Shown here: in pieces, positions 35,243-45,169 of the stretch | Layout: each line of letters starts with the position of its first letter | How positions within the stretch are numbered: the first letter of the stretch is position 1 | Assembly (NCBI GenBank): GCA_003427395.1 | Contig: BFEA01000469.1 | Location: 504,606 to 568,605, forward strand | Reading direction: 5' to 3' | DNA length: 64,000 nt | Origin: Chara braunii | Lineage: Eukaryota > Streptophyta > Charophyceae > Charales > Characeae | Notes under the pieces: generated by a model | The model's database searches: none | Seen by the model: the letters and a program-made list of their open reading frames with translations, nothing else | Told to the model about the DNA's origin: nothing | Program-made: the position numbers and the translations under genes

Positions 35243-35599
35243 CTAGTCAATCGCCGTATCGAGCAGGACGACGACGAGTGCGCTGTGGACGCTCAGAAGC
35301 ATCTGACTGCTGCTGAAGGTCTGCCTCAGATGAGCAGGCTCGACTTCAGCGGTCTCCTCAACAGAGGGAGACGGAGGGTGAGTGGGTTGAGGAGGAGCAG
35401 TCAACCTAGCACGACGAGCACGGTCATAGGCACGCACCAACATGCGAGCGTGNTGCAAGTNNTCGAGGGGCTCCCAAGTAGCCTCCTCATCAGGGTAACC
35501 CTTCCAACGTACGAGATACTCGACATGGGGAGGGTTGTCATCGGTGACTCGGCGACCAATGATGTCTGAAACGAGGAACTTCTGATGGCCATCCACCAT
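35243..35599 (-). pseudogene. Element A: chromodomain and C-terminal tail
   Basis: The frame reads FLVSDIIGRRVTDDNPPHVE, YLVRWKGYPDEEATWEPL and HARMLVRAYDRAR. YLVRWKGY and ATWEPL are classic chromodomain signatures with the aromatic positions present. Such a domain after integrase marks chromoviruses and is thought to direct integration to modified histones. It is in the same frame as the upstream integrase but is separated from it by a TAA stop (after VHNV, near 35,677). Three N bases at 35,453 and 35,461-35,462 hide residues after EPL. The Pro- and Glu-rich tail after the chromodomain has no assigned role. Confidence 0.85.
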
Positions 35600-35677
35600 G
35601 ATGGGTGGAGGGCGCTCGTATGGTCGTCCAACGAAACACTCAGACGATCTGCGGTAGGGACGTAGTAATGAGACGTG

Positions 35678-36973
35678 TTAGACATTGTGCACTCGAGCAT
35701 GGCGTAGGTAGTCGGGCAGCTTCACACGAAAGTTGACCGGGCTAGAAGCCGTATGAGAACCGACGACCTGGAGAATGCGGCATGGGCCAAAGAAGTGACG
35801 TCGAAACTTGCGAAGTGTGTCCACTTTGAGCTGTAAGTGGCGGGCGTCGATAAACACACCATCACCGAGTTTGAATGAATGATCCATCCTCGATCGGTTC
35901 GCACGTGCTGCAATGGGAGTCTGGGAAGTGGCTATGTGCTCATGCGCGGTCTTCATGATCGACGTCATGTGTGCAACCCAATCATCCAGCGCGGGACAAC
36001 TCGTGTCGGGGTGCATCTGTGACGGTCGAAGGAAGTCCGTGGGAACACGAGGGTGATAGCCGAGGTCACAATGGTAAGGCGACATCCCTGTGGCCTGCGA
36101 GACCGTGTGTTTGTAGGCTATCTCCGCGTGGGCAAGATGGAGATCCCACTGCTGGTCATCACGAATAATCTTCCGGAGAATATCTCTGAGAGTCTTGTTC
36201 GTGACCTCGGTCTGACCATCAGTCTGGGGATGGTAAGACGAGGAGAAGCGAAGCTGGGTGCCGTAAACCTCGTGGAGTTGTCGCCAAAATCGGTTGGTAA
36301 AGCGGGGGTTACGGTCAAATATGATGCTCAGAGGTAAGTCGTGGTCCCGCACGACTCGATTAAACACGATGTCAGCGACCTCACGTGCACTGATGGCATA
36401 GCGGCACGAAAAGCGTGCACGCTTCGTGAAGAGGTCGACGACGACCAGGATAGCATTATGACTGCGGGGGGTCGGAGGACGAAGAGGACCGATAAAGTCC
36501 ATCGAGATGCACTGCCAACGACCCTCAGGAATAGGAAGAGGGTGGAGCAAACCATAAGGCAGGTGGTTCGCACTGTTCACCTCTTGACAGGTGGGACTGT
36601 TTGCGAAGTAGTCCTTCACAAAGTCCTTGTGCTTCGGCCAGACGTACAGGCGGCTCACACGAGCCAACGTCTTGTGGAAGGCCATATGATCGGCGGTTGC
36701 CTGGTCATGGAACTCTGCTACTGCCCGGACACGTAGCTGTCCAGTGGAGGGAATGCAAATATGGGTCTCTCTGGTGCCCGGTGAACCATGCCAGTACACA
36801 AGACCGTTATCCCCGAGAGAGTAGCGGTTGAGACCGCGATAGTCGATGCAGAGACGAAGAGTTCCATCCGCTTTGTGAGCAAAGAGGACGGGTGCACCCC
36901 ACGGGGAGTTGCTGGGTTTAACGAAACCCAGTCTTAGGAGCTTTAAGCTGATGCTTGAGTTCGGTGGCCTCAA
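35678..36973 (-). CDS. Element A: internally deleted RT-integrase fusion ORF
   Basis: This 431-codon frame starts in the RT fingers ([20 protein letters not shown], then [16 protein letters not shown]). It then passes without a stop to [20 protein letters not shown], which lies just before the integrase zinc module. The KIDLKSG and YLDD palm motifs and all of RNase H, about 450 residues in related elements, are missing. The integrase part keeps [15 protein letters not shown], a zinc module lacking its first Cys (NSPTCQEV), and [12 protein letters not shown] (catalytic Asp). [12 protein letters not shown] (Asp) and [13 protein letters not shown] (Glu) follow, then the linker [16 protein letters not shown]. 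An RT-null protein cannot copy the element, although the integrase acids survive. A stop at about 35,677 separates it from the chromodomain. Confidence 0.85.
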   Translation of the reverse strand: MRPPNSSISLKLLRLGFVKPSNSPWGAPVLFAHKADGTLRLCIDYRGLNRYSLGDNGLVYWHGSPGTRETHICIPSTGQLRVRAVAEFHDQATADHMAFHKTLARVSRLYVWPKHKDFVKDYFANSPTCQEVNSANHLPYGLLHPLPIPEGRWQCISMDFIGPLRPPTPRSHNAILVVVDLFTKRARFSCRYAISAREVADIVFNRVVRDHDLPLSIIFDRNPRFTNRFWRQLHEVYGTQLRFSSSYHPQTDGQTEVTNKTLRDILRKIIRDDQQWDLHLAHAEIAYKHTVSQATGMSPYHCDLGYHPRVPTDFLRPSQMHPDTSCPALDDWVAHMTSIMKTAHEHIATSQTPIAARANRSRMDHSFKLGDGVFIDARHLQLKVDTLRKFRRHFFGPCRILQVVGSHTASSPVNFRVKLPDYLRHARVHNV

Positions 36974-37589
36974 GGATCAAGAGTTTGTAGGGTGCCTGGT
37001 GGTGAACACGATAGACAGGCACAAGCTGGATGGAGTGCTCGACGTCGCGCATCGGTGGGATACCGGTGTACGAGAACGACAATGGGAAAACGTCGTGGTA
37101 CTCTCGAATAAGGTCACGAGCTGCGGGCTCCAGGTCGACCGTATAGCGTGCAAGTTCCTCAGCGTCAGCGTCAGCGGGCGACGACGGGGTGGACTCGATG
37201 GACGGCGGAGGGAGGGAAGTAGAGATGGGAGCCATAGAGATAGGAGGATCTGGCTCCAGAGAGATGAGCTCGGCGTCGGGATAGGGTGGATCATGGTGCA
37301 AGAGATCCGTAGCGTTCACCGTAAAGAAGGTGACGTCGTCTTGTCGGATGAAGTGAGCAAATTGCCGAGGCGAGGTGATGGTGATAGTAGGAGATGGTGT
37401 GGGTACGAAAGGCTCCGGGGGAGGAGGGTCGGGGCGTGGTGTTGCGGTGGTACCTATAAAAGGTATGCGATATGTCTGTCCACACTTCGTTTTGAGAACA
37501 AGAGTGTTGGTCGCCCAATCGGCCTCGGTGCTGCGGAATCGACGAGACCACGAAGTACCGAGAATGAAATCGTACCCCGTCTCCATCAC
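36918..37589 (-). pseudogene. Element A: protease end and RT N-terminal linker
   Basis: The frame begins METGYDFILGTSWSRRF, corresponding to the end of the retropepsin fold (ILG-x-x-W). It passes through a Pro-rich linker and ends with EYHDVFPLSFSYTGIPPMRD, VEHSIQLVP and [20 protein letters not shown], the usual approach to the RT fingers. A frame change near 36,930 then separates it from the RT-integrase fusion frame. Its start overlaps the protease frame at 37,291-37,932 in another phase, so a second frame change lies near 37,590. Confidence 0.8.
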
Positions 37590-37932
37590 ATCGAAATGTG
37601 CAGAGGAGCGGTTTGAGGGTGAGGAAGAAGGGGAGGTCGGTGACCGTCTGATTGAAGAAGCGTTGGGTCTTGTCGTCCCCTAGGGTGAGGGAGATGGAAG
37701 TTGGAGACCCTATCGTGGGTAAGCGGACCTCTTTCACCACACGTGGGTGAATGAAGTCTCCCTGAGAACCGGAATCCCACAGCGCTGAGTACACACTTGT
37801 GGAGGTCCCCAGTTGTGCTGGAATGATCGGGAGGGTGCGATCAGGGTCAGAGAGGAGGGTGAGAAGGCAACGCAGTGTAGCGACATGGAGGGTGAGTCGC
37901 TCCTGACGAGCCTGGAGCATGCTAAAGTCCAA
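37291..37932 (-). pseudogene. Element A: aspartic protease
   Basis: The frame includes TSTSVYSALWDSGSQGDFIH followed by PRVVKEVRLPTIG. DSGSQGDFIH is the retropepsin active-site region with the D-S-G triplet intact, which makes it better preserved than the protease of element C. Upstream, MDFSMLQARQERLTLHVATL probably belongs to the gag-protease linker. The true protease frame ends near 37,600, after which continuation to GYDFILG needs a frame change. No zinc knuckle of gag was found in the adjoining Pro/Arg-rich stretch (38,000-38,420). Confidence 0.8.
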
Positions 37933-38479
37933 AAGAGAGGATACAACGTCCTCGTGAGTTGCAAGCTACTCGCTACAATGAGCTGAGCGAATGGCTCGAC
38001 TCGTCGGTAGTCGTGGAGGGGTAGGAGGGGAGACGGTGGTTTGCGGAGGCGCAAACGGTATTGCGACAGAGGGCTGCGTACACTTTGTCGGGTCTTGCGA
38101 TACCTCAACTCCAGTAGCGAGAGGGGCGAACCGCGACGGAGATGTCGGGAAGCCAACTACTGAGTAGGGCGCAGGTGTACACTGCACTGTGGCTAGGAGG
38201 CGCCTCGGGGATGCGAGGCGCCGGGGGGGGCCTGAGCACGACGCCGGTGGGAAAGGTCCGTGTAAGGGCACCGCGAGGAGGGAGGACCGTCTTGGCGGCA
38301 TCACAAACACCCACACCGACCCAAAATGGCCGCGCGCTCCTCGGCGGAAAGGACACAACGAGGAGGGACAAAGCCCTGAGGGAGGTCGTGCTGAGGGACG
38401 TCGGGGGCGACGCGCCAACGTGACTAGGGCGGCTGCGTGCCTGAGAGAGGGTGGAGAGGGTGAAGCTGGAGGCGGTCGG

Positions 38480-39370
38480 CTATAGGTAGGGTAGGGTCCT
38501 CCATGTGGTAGTGGACGGCCTCGCAGAGGTCGAGGTCGTCGCTATGGTCACCCTCAGGCGACAGCGGGGCAACAACGTCCTGCTCACCGTACTCGAGCGA
38601 GCTGAAGCGGCGCAAGAAGTAGCGGCCCTGCTGCGCGGAATGGGCGGGGGCGGTCGTGGAAAGGGAAACAACACTGGGAAGTGCCGTGAGAGGAGGAGGG
38701 GGCGTAGCCAGTACGCTGAGGCTGGGAGGAGGGAGCGGGGTGAAGACGGGCCCGCATCTGCGAATGGGTTATGGCGGCCTCGTAAGCTTGCGGGGTGGAT
38801 GTGAACTCGTACCGCGGAGTGGGACTCGAGGGGAAGGCTGGCCAAAAAATGATCGATGAGGGTAGCCTTGGGGAGGAACACCACATCACAAATGAGGCGG
38901 GCGTCTTGAAAGACCTGGATGTGGCGGTTCAGGCCGACATCGCCACCTGAGCCGGACCATCGTGTGTTGACGACACGCTCGAAGGCGTTAGTGACGTCAT
39001 GTCGGGCTTTGAAGCGATCCTCGAGGAACGCCTGAAAATCCATGAAGGTTGGGGTCCGACCCTCACGAAGGGAGTGCTCGTAGAAATCCTCCCAGGCGTC
39101 GAAAGGACCGCCACGCAAGCGTGTGGAGAGGTGAGCTACCCACGTGTCGGGTGGGCGCCCATGAGCTGGAGCGTGCGGGTAGCAGACTGCAGCCACTGAG
39201 ACACGTGTATCCCTGTACTGTCGCACAAGGCAATGTCCGTCAAGCGGACGAGTGGCGCGCCACCGTTTTGGCGGCGCGAGGATCGAGGAGCAGAGGCCTG
39301 TGCTATGGCTGAGTAAGTCGGCGCAGGCCCCAGAGAAGGGGGCACGACTGACTGTACGCCCGGGCTGCAT
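38480..39370 (-). pseudogene. Element A: gag capsid-like core
   Basis: Within this frame the segment PPDTWVAHLSTRLRGGPFDA, WEDFYEHSLREGRTPTFMDF, QAFLEDRFKARHD and NRHIQVFQDARLICDVVF fits the retrotransposon gag fold: a conserved Trp, a W-x-x-F element and a Q-x-F element. It continues LIDHFLASLPLESHSAVRVH. The upstream N-terminal half lies in another frame (39,136-39,936), so a frame change occurs near 39,150. The C-terminal third turns Pro/Arg/Ser-rich in a wrong frame. The particle-forming function is presumably lost. Confidence 0.75.
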
Positions 39371-39936
39371 GGGGGAGCGACGGGGGCAACAACGGCGAGC
39401 TGCGAGGGAGCTGCGGTAGAAGAGGTCGCAGCAACCCAGGGAATAGGAAGAAGGTAGGATGGGGGTGGATAGGGTGCAGGGCGAGGGAAGCGAGCCTGCA
39501 TGGAAGGAAGAGTAGAGGAAGAAGGGGGTGCGCCCGAAGGCGCGGCCACCTGTGAGGGTAGGGGTGGCTGAAGGCGTAAGAGGGCGAGGTCGGCCCGGGT
39601 CTGGGCAAGCTCGTCCTCAAGACGTCGAACGTAGATTGAGCGAGGGGTGGCAGGAGTAGACGCGCGAGCGACGTGAGGCATCCTACAAAGGGGAGAGCCA
39701 AGTGGCTCTGCGGTCATGCGAATGGGAGGGAGAAGCGGGGCACCTGGAAAAGTCGAGACCACGACAGCGGGTTGTGGTCCCGTGGCCGTAGTGACCAGAA
39801 TCTGGGCGGGTGCGCCCGTAGAGTGGACGGTCACCAGGATGACCTGACCGGGGGCAGTGGAGGAGGAAGCTCCGTCGTGGGTAGAGGGGAAGGCCTGGCC
39901 CGTGGCGGCCGTCGCGATAGGAGCATGGACAGTCAC
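39136..39936 (-). pseudogene. Element A: gag N-terminal Ala/Pro-rich segment
   Basis: The frame is rich in Ala, Pro, Ser and Thr, with a short helix IYVRRLEDELAQTRADLALL near residue 105. Near its end is RLTDIALCDSTGIHVSQWLQ and SATRTLQLMGAH, which resembles the start of a gag capsid domain. It continues into the capsid-like core at 38,480-39,370 only through a frame change. Upstream, a ~48-bp block is duplicated at 39,834-39,881 and 39,934-39,981. Confidence 0.6.
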
Positions 39937-40654
39937 CAGGATGGCTGCGTCGGGGGCAGCGGAGGAGGAAGCTCCGCCGTGGCCACCATGTCGAAGGACG
40001 GGGGACCCAGACTGGGAGCTAGGGGAAGAAAGAGAGTGGGGAGAGGAAGGACAACCAGCGTCTTGGAGTTACTGCAGGCCAGCGGCAAGAGTCGCCACCT
40101 GCGCCTGTAAGGGCGCAAGGAGGGAGGTGAGGAGGGTGTGCAGATCCCCCCGGGGATGAGGGCCCTGGTCCGCTGGCACGGGTATGGAGCCCGGTGCCGA
40201 GGTCATCGCCGCGTTCGCAGCTTGTGACACGCCGTCGGCCATGGGGAGGTGACGGGTCGGACTGGAGGGGGCCAGAGGAGGTCCGCGTGAGCGGAGGGCG
40301 TAGGCGGGGGTTCCGCGGTGAAAAGCGACGGGCGGAGCTCATGAGTCGAGCGCGGGCGTCCGCAAAGGGGGAAGGGTGGTTTGGGTCCAGGGTGCCCAAA
40401 TGGAAAGGGGGAGTAGGGGGGGCTTAGGAAAACCCTAAACCCTAGAAAAACCCTAAGAAAACCCTAACCGGGGTTTGAGTGGTTAGGGTAGGGTACCGGT
40501 GACCTAATGAAGAAAATATAATAGCAAGCATGGGGGGGAGGCGGGAGGAAAAATAAATAAACAGTGAAATTTTGAGAGAAAAGTGAAAATAAATAAATAA
40601 ATAATAAAAATAGTTAAAGAAATAAGTAAACAAAATGTGAAGAGAGAAATAATA

Positions 40655-40990
40655 TTTATTTTTTTGAAAATTTCGACAGCATTTCCCTACCCCCCATGGG
40701 GTCAAGAATGTGCCAAGGGACAGGAGAGACCAAGATAAGCACACTAAGTTTCAAAATGCCGAAAATTAAAAATTTCAGAAAATAAATAAAAAGATAAGAA
40801 AAAGAGAAATAAATAAATAAATAAATAATTTAAATAAATAAGTAGATGAGGAGGTGGAGAGAAATGAAGTGTCTGATTTTTCAAAAATTTCGGCAGCATT
40901 TCATTACCCCCATGGGGTCGAAGTGTGCAAGAAGAAAGGCTAAGTAAAATGAGAAGATTTTGCCAGCACTTCGCTACCTCCAAGGGGTCA
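40655..40990 (+). repeat. Three copies of an AAATTTCGGCAGCA motif
   Basis: In the element A leader the plus strand carries AAAATTTCGACAGCATTTCC followed by CCATGGGGTC near 40,665. AAATTTCGGCAGCATTTC with CCATGGGGTC lies near 40,890, and ATTTTGCCAGCACTTCGC with CAAGGGGTC near 40,955. Related cores occur in the two inverted-repeat arms at the left of the window. Confidence 0.7.
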
Positions 40991-41308
40991 AAAGGAAGAT
41001 AAAAGAAGGAAAAACAGAGAATTTCAAAGTTGGGGGGAAGGGGGAAGTGAAGGGGTTGTAGTTGGGGGAGAGGAGGGTGAGAGAATGGGAGAGAAAGGGA
41101 TGAGAAAGGTGGGGAGGGATCAAGAAGCAAAGAGAAAAGAGGAGAAAGCAAAGAAAATAAATGAATGAAGTAGAGTAAAATAGTGGGTGGTGGGAGAAAA
41201 GGTGGGGTGGGGAGAGGGGTATGAGTGGTGAGGGTGATTAGAAGGAAGTGAGTGAGGCAGAATAGCAGCCCGGCCGTTGCTGCCCTGCTGGCCACTGCTC
41301 GCCGGCGG

Positions 41309-41309
<1 letters not shown>

Positions 41310-41339
<30 letters not shown>
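41310..41339 (+). repeat. Poly-G tract in the element A leader
   Basis: A run of 30 G; its length is probably not exact. Confidence 0.9.
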
Positions 41340-41340
<1 letters not shown>

Positions 41341-41490
41341 ATATAGCTGGCACGCATGTCTTCAACAGCAGCGTGCCGCACTACTGAGCCATGCAGACAC
41401 TTTGGCGAGTGTGTTACGGCAGTAGCTATGCACGTGCAGGGCCAGCAGCTGCCTAGGTTCAAACCCTGGCAGCAGCATACATCCTAGAGC

Positions 41491-41700
41491 TGGGCGGGGC
41501 GTGCGTGCGGCCAAGGCCGCGTGAGGGCAGCGGGGCGTGCGTGCGGCCAAGGCCGCGTGAGGGCAGCTCCTTTTTCCGCACACGCGTCGTGAGGGCAGCT
41601 CCTTTTTCCGCCACGTGTCGTGAGGGCAGCTCATTTTTCCTCGCACGCGTCGTGAGGGCAGCTCCTTTTTCCTCCACGTGTCGCTCTCCCCGCTGCACCT
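41491..41700 (+). repeat. Two tandem arrays in the element A leader
   Basis: Two copies of a ~38-bp unit containing GCGTGCGGCCAAGGCCGCGT are followed by about four copies of a ~35-bp unit containing CGTGAGGGCAGCTCCTTTTT. Both arrays lie between the primer-binding site and gag, in the untranslated leader. Confidence 0.85.
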
Positions 41701-41784
41701 GTTTTCCTGCCGCCAAAAAGCCCGCTGTCGGGTTTTGCTGTTTTCTGTTGTGCGGTGTGGTGGGTGGGAGCGGGGAACGTTCCC

Positions 41785-41796
41785 GCTCCGATACCA
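41785..41796 (-). promoter_or_regulatory. Primer-binding site of element A
   Basis: On the minus strand, one base after the 5' LTR, the sequence is TGGTATCGGAGC. It matches the common plant initiator-Met tRNA primer site TGGTATCAGAGC at 11 of 12 positions. Confidence 0.85.
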
Positions 41797-41797
41797 G

Positions 41798-42105
41798 TGT
41801 GGCGGACCCACCAGGTGTGGTGCTCCGCCTGGGATAGAGATGGAGATGGAGGATGAAGGGGGAGCGAGATGGCACAGCGCAGCTCCCACGCTAGACTCCA
41901 ACGCACGTACTCCCGGATGTGCGAATGTAGAAGCCCTCAAAAATAGACAACAGCTGGGGTATACCCCAGCGGACTAACTGGACTGGACTGGACTGGCTGG
42001 TACCGACAGAGGTACCGGCCTGGAGTGGACTACCCCGAATACAACACAGGCCTGTGAGAACAGGCCAAGGGGCTGGTCTCACAGGCCAACCAGAGGTCCG
42101 CTACA
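41798..42105 (-). repeat. 5' LTR of nested element A
   Basis: This 308-bp copy on the minus strand starts TGTAGCGGACC and ends GGTCCGCCACA. The promoter and polyadenylation signal should lie within it, but I see no clear TATA element. Confidence 0.92.
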
Positions 42106-42110
42106 CGAAC
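42106..42110. repeat. Target-site duplication CGAAC, right copy
   Basis: It is identical to 33,840-33,844 and directly abuts the end of the nested element. Confidence 0.9.
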
Positions 42111-42705
42111 TGCTCGCTGATGGTGGCTGGTACGGCGAAGGTGCTGATGTCTCTGAGCATTGCGACTACATGGTCAACTCGTTGCTCCAACTGGCGGGTT
42201 GAGGCTGCACTGCTGGGTTCGCCAGCATCTAGTCCTGGTGCTGCTTGCTCCAAGTCCTGTACACGGGAATGGAGTGCCCGTGTAGCATCCTCGTGCAGGT
42301 CCTTGTGGTTCCGCACTGTCCGTCGAAGATTCGCCAGCTCGGACTGCAGGTGGTTACAAGTGTAAACCAACCGGGTCACGAGTTTGGAGAGAAACTCCCT
42401 GTGCTGAGCTCCCGGTGTCGTGTCGTCATGGTCCTCGGATGGTTCGAAATGCCAGAACTTGAGCCTCTTGACGCTGGCGGCTTCGTGCCGCTGCAGCAGA
42501 CCTGGGCATCTGCATCAGCTGCGGCCTGAAGCCGCTGCTCTTCAGCTGCTGCTTCCGCTTCAGCCTGTAGGCGGGCAGCCTCAGCTGCCGCCTGGCGCTG
42601 TTCCTCAGCCTTGATCAGTGCGAGCTGAGCTTGGAACCGCTGTTGGTACTCGACAATGGAGTCGTTGCACAGTTGGCCTGGCATGCCCAAAACTGAAACC
42701 ATCAT
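42106..42705 (-). pseudogene. Element B: gag, N-terminal coiled-coil part
   Basis: The upstream frame (42,705-42,376) reads MVSVLGMPGQLCNDSIVEYQ, QRFQAQLALIKAEEQRQAAA and AARLQAEAEAAAEEQRLQA, a long Ala/Gln/Glu coiled coil. The second frame (42,379-42,106) has LVYTCNHLQSELANLRRTVR and EQRVDHVVAMLRDISTFAVP, also helical. The frames overlap by a few bases, so one frame change lies near 42,378. The second frame stops exactly where the nested element starts, and its continuation is the TLKTELRQL segment just beyond 33,844. Coiled-coil N-termini of this kind precede the MTTFRIEKF gag core in elements I associate with Chara. Confidence 0.75.
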
Positions 42706-42721
42706 CGTGGCGGGTACTGTT

Positions 42722-42916
42722 GATGTGGCACTGTTGCAGACGTGTCACTGCTGACATGGCCCTGTTGGCACTGCTGATGTGGCACTGCTGCTGTTGTGGC
42801 ACTGTTGGCACTGCTGACGTGGCACTGCTGCTGTCATGGCACTGCTGTCATGGCACTGCTGACGTGGCACTGCTGCTTGTGGCACTGCTGACGTGGCACT
42901 GCTGCTGACGTGGCAC
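42722..42916 (+). repeat. GTGGCACTGCTG minisatellite
   Basis: About a dozen imperfect copies of a 15-21-bp unit containing GTGGCACTGCTG are present. It lies just upstream of the element B gag, on the side where its leader should be. Confidence 0.85.
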
Positions 42917-43207
42917 TTACCAAACCGGGAATGCATACAAAGGGCTGGGTGGGAGGGAAATGCAGAAAGGTAACAAAACTGCACTTTCCATTCCTGGTCC
43001 TAATCAACAGAATAAAATAAAAATAAAAAATAAACGAAGAGGATCACCCGTCCTTTTTCTTTGTTTTTGTATATCTGTCGATCTGCTATCAGTGAGGCAT
43101 TACGGAGGAGTGCTATGAACGAGATCTAGGCAAGGTTTCGCAAAGTTTCGGCTTTCAAAAAGAATGCGATCTTGAAAAAAAATAATTTTGCGCGAAACTC
43201 AAGGTAA

Positions 43208-43290
43208 GCTGACAGTCAATCCTCCACCAAGGGTGGAGTAATCAATGCTGTTCAGGGGTCCTCTGGCTGGACGGGAGGAAGCGTGTGTTG
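43208..43290 (+). repeat. Dispersed repeat block D1, copy 1
   Basis: It contains TGACAGTCAATCCTCCAC, AATCAATG and GGGGTCC. It matches 58,273-58,360, and a shorter form lies near 60,834. Confidence 0.65.
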
Positions 43291-43470
43291 TTAATGTGTA
43301 TTGCATTTGTGAGGATTGAGCCTTGGCCAATGCTGGCATATGCGGGCACGCTGCGCGGATGCAAGTGTGCAGCGCTATGCAGAGCAGCGCAGCGCTAAGA
43401 CAGAGCAGGCCAGCGCTAGGCGGTAGGGCGCTGTTTGCATGCAGGGCACTGGCGGCCATAGCCGGGCCGC

Positions 43471-43550
43471 NAGAGGGTGCNNGGNAGGTGAGGGCGAAGG
43501 TGGTACTTCGGAGGTGAAGGGCGNTGTGTGGGTAACAAGGGAGAGTGTNN
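43471..43550. other. Scattered ambiguous bases
   Basis: N occurs at 43,471, 43,481-43,482, 43,485, 43,524 and 43,549-43,550. This suggests a collapsed or polymorphic repeat. Confidence 0.95.
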
Positions 43551-43906
43551 GGAAGATGACACGTACCTGGTGATGGTGAATACGACATTGGTGTTGACAT
43601 CATTACTCGCTGGTAGTCAAGTTGTCTGGTTGCTGCTCATTGCTGTAGTTGTATGATAGGGTGTAGGGTAGATAGGGCGCCTAGCGCCATTCACAAGAGA
43701 GAGCTACATTTGGGTTATGCTGTTGGTGTTGCCCTGTTGGGCATGGACATTGACTCACGATTCTTCTGTATCATTCTCAATGGGATCGTTACTCGGTTCC
43801 ATGTGCTATCTGCTTTGGCTTTGAATACTTGGACTTCAGTGTGATTTTGCATTCTGGATTTCTGTGCTTCGTCCATACTCATGTTCCTTGCACATTATAC
43901 TGTGAC

Positions 43907-43980
43907 TTGCCGGTGGAATAGGAACCGGACTTACGCTCCCCAGAATAGAAGGAGCCAGGTCCATAAGGCCCTGTTTAGAA
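43907..43980 (+). repeat. Dispersed repeat block D2, copy 1
   Basis: The sequence reads TTGCCGGTGGAATAGGAACC and ends CCATAAGGCCCTGTTT before a poly-A-rich tract. Copies lie at 58,385-58,460 and 60,931-61,006, and a fragment at 22,327-22,346. Confidence 0.75.
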
Positions 43981-44157
43981 AAAAAAAAAGAAAAAAGAAT
44001 GGAGGTTCCACTTTCAGAGAAGAATGGATAGAGTCCAAGAATATGACAACCTCCCTAGTTCACCTAATATGCCCAGAGTGAAACAAAAAAACGAAATGCT
44101 AATCTCTGAAGTCGCAAAAATTTTGCCGAGATTTGATGAAGCCCTACTTGATTCACT

Positions 44158-44160
44158 AAT

Positions 44161-44203
<43 letters not shown>

Positions 44204-44208
44204 GAATC
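44158..44208 (+). repeat. AATC microsatellite
   Basis: About twelve copies of AATC in tandem. Confidence 0.95.
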
Positions 44209-44270
44209 AACAATCAGTCGATCAAGCAAGCTGGCTCCTTGATTGGGCAGATCCTCTGATTGAGAGGTCC

Positions 44271-44282
44271 GCTCCGATACCA
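44271..44282 (-). promoter_or_regulatory. Isolated primer-binding-site-like sequence
   Basis: The minus strand reads TGGTATCGGAGC, identical to the element A primer site, and GGTCCG-like bases lie beside it. No LTR pair was found for it. It may be the 5' end of element B or another LTR element antisense to the gene. Confidence 0.4.
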
Positions 44283-45169
44283 AACCGTTGCATACCGTAA
44301 CGGTACAGAGCAGAACAAGAACCGACCTCTCTCACCTAGTACAGGATAGCGCAGCGGAAGGCTAAAATACCAATGATCAGACTAATCAATGTCGCAATGC
44401 AGACCCAACATATATCATCATCATCACATGGTGTGAAGGGGCCTGGCGCTCACACAGGAAGAAGGTGCCAGTCCCCAACCATACACAGACAAAGAGGAGG
44501 GGGATCAGACAAAGAAGAGGGGGAAGATGGGAATGTCGTCAACACCAAGTCTTCGGTACTGGTCCCAAATAATCCCTCATCCAATGTCTCGATCCCAATG
44601 TCGAGTCTGAATCCAAATGTTGTCAAATCCCCCAGTCTCAAATCTCTCTCTCTCTCTCGTAGTCTGCAGGTACCGAGAAGTGAGGTAGCGAGAGGGTGAG
44701 GGAGAGATGGTGGACTTAGAGGAGGAAGACGAAGAAACCTCTCTCTCTCTCTCTCTTTGGTGCCAAGTACAGGTGGCGCCTTGTTGCAGGTACATCGAAG
44801 ACGAAGCCGGAGCTATGGCGCCACAGGTAAGTCTCCCTGGCCTCTGCCCTCTCTCTCTCTCTCTCAACGCTACTCTAAGCTCCTAATAGCGCCCAGCGCT
44901 GAAGACTGCTCCTAGCGCTAGCTACTACTACTGCAGCGCTCCTGCAGAGTGCTGCGGCCGACTCCTGAAGACTGCCTCCTGAACTGCACGTGAAGTGCCT
45001 GTGAACTCCCCGTGAGTTGCCTGCAGCCTGCAGGGCGGACCAGTACTATATTGTGCTGGTCCGGCCTGGGAGGCTGCTCTTGCCCATGCCGAATTGTGCC
45101 AGACCCTGGCGTTGAAATTCAAACAAAGGTTGTCCTGAAACAGGCCCAAAAATGGCCTGCTCTTACCAC

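Larger units (their letters stand above)
33845..42105 (-). mobile_element. Complete nested chromodomain LTR retrotransposon (element A)
   Basis: The element is 8,261 bp with same-orientation LTRs of 313 bp (33,845-34,157) and 308 bp (41,798-42,105), about 90% identical by eye. LTR ends are TGTRGCGGACC-type inverted termini. A tRNA-Met-like primer-binding site follows the 5' LTR and CGAAC duplicates flank the whole. Coding on the minus strand follows gag, protease, truncated RT fused to integrase, and chromodomain. It inserted into the gag of element B. LTR divergence and coding lesions show it is not recent. Confidence 0.92.
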
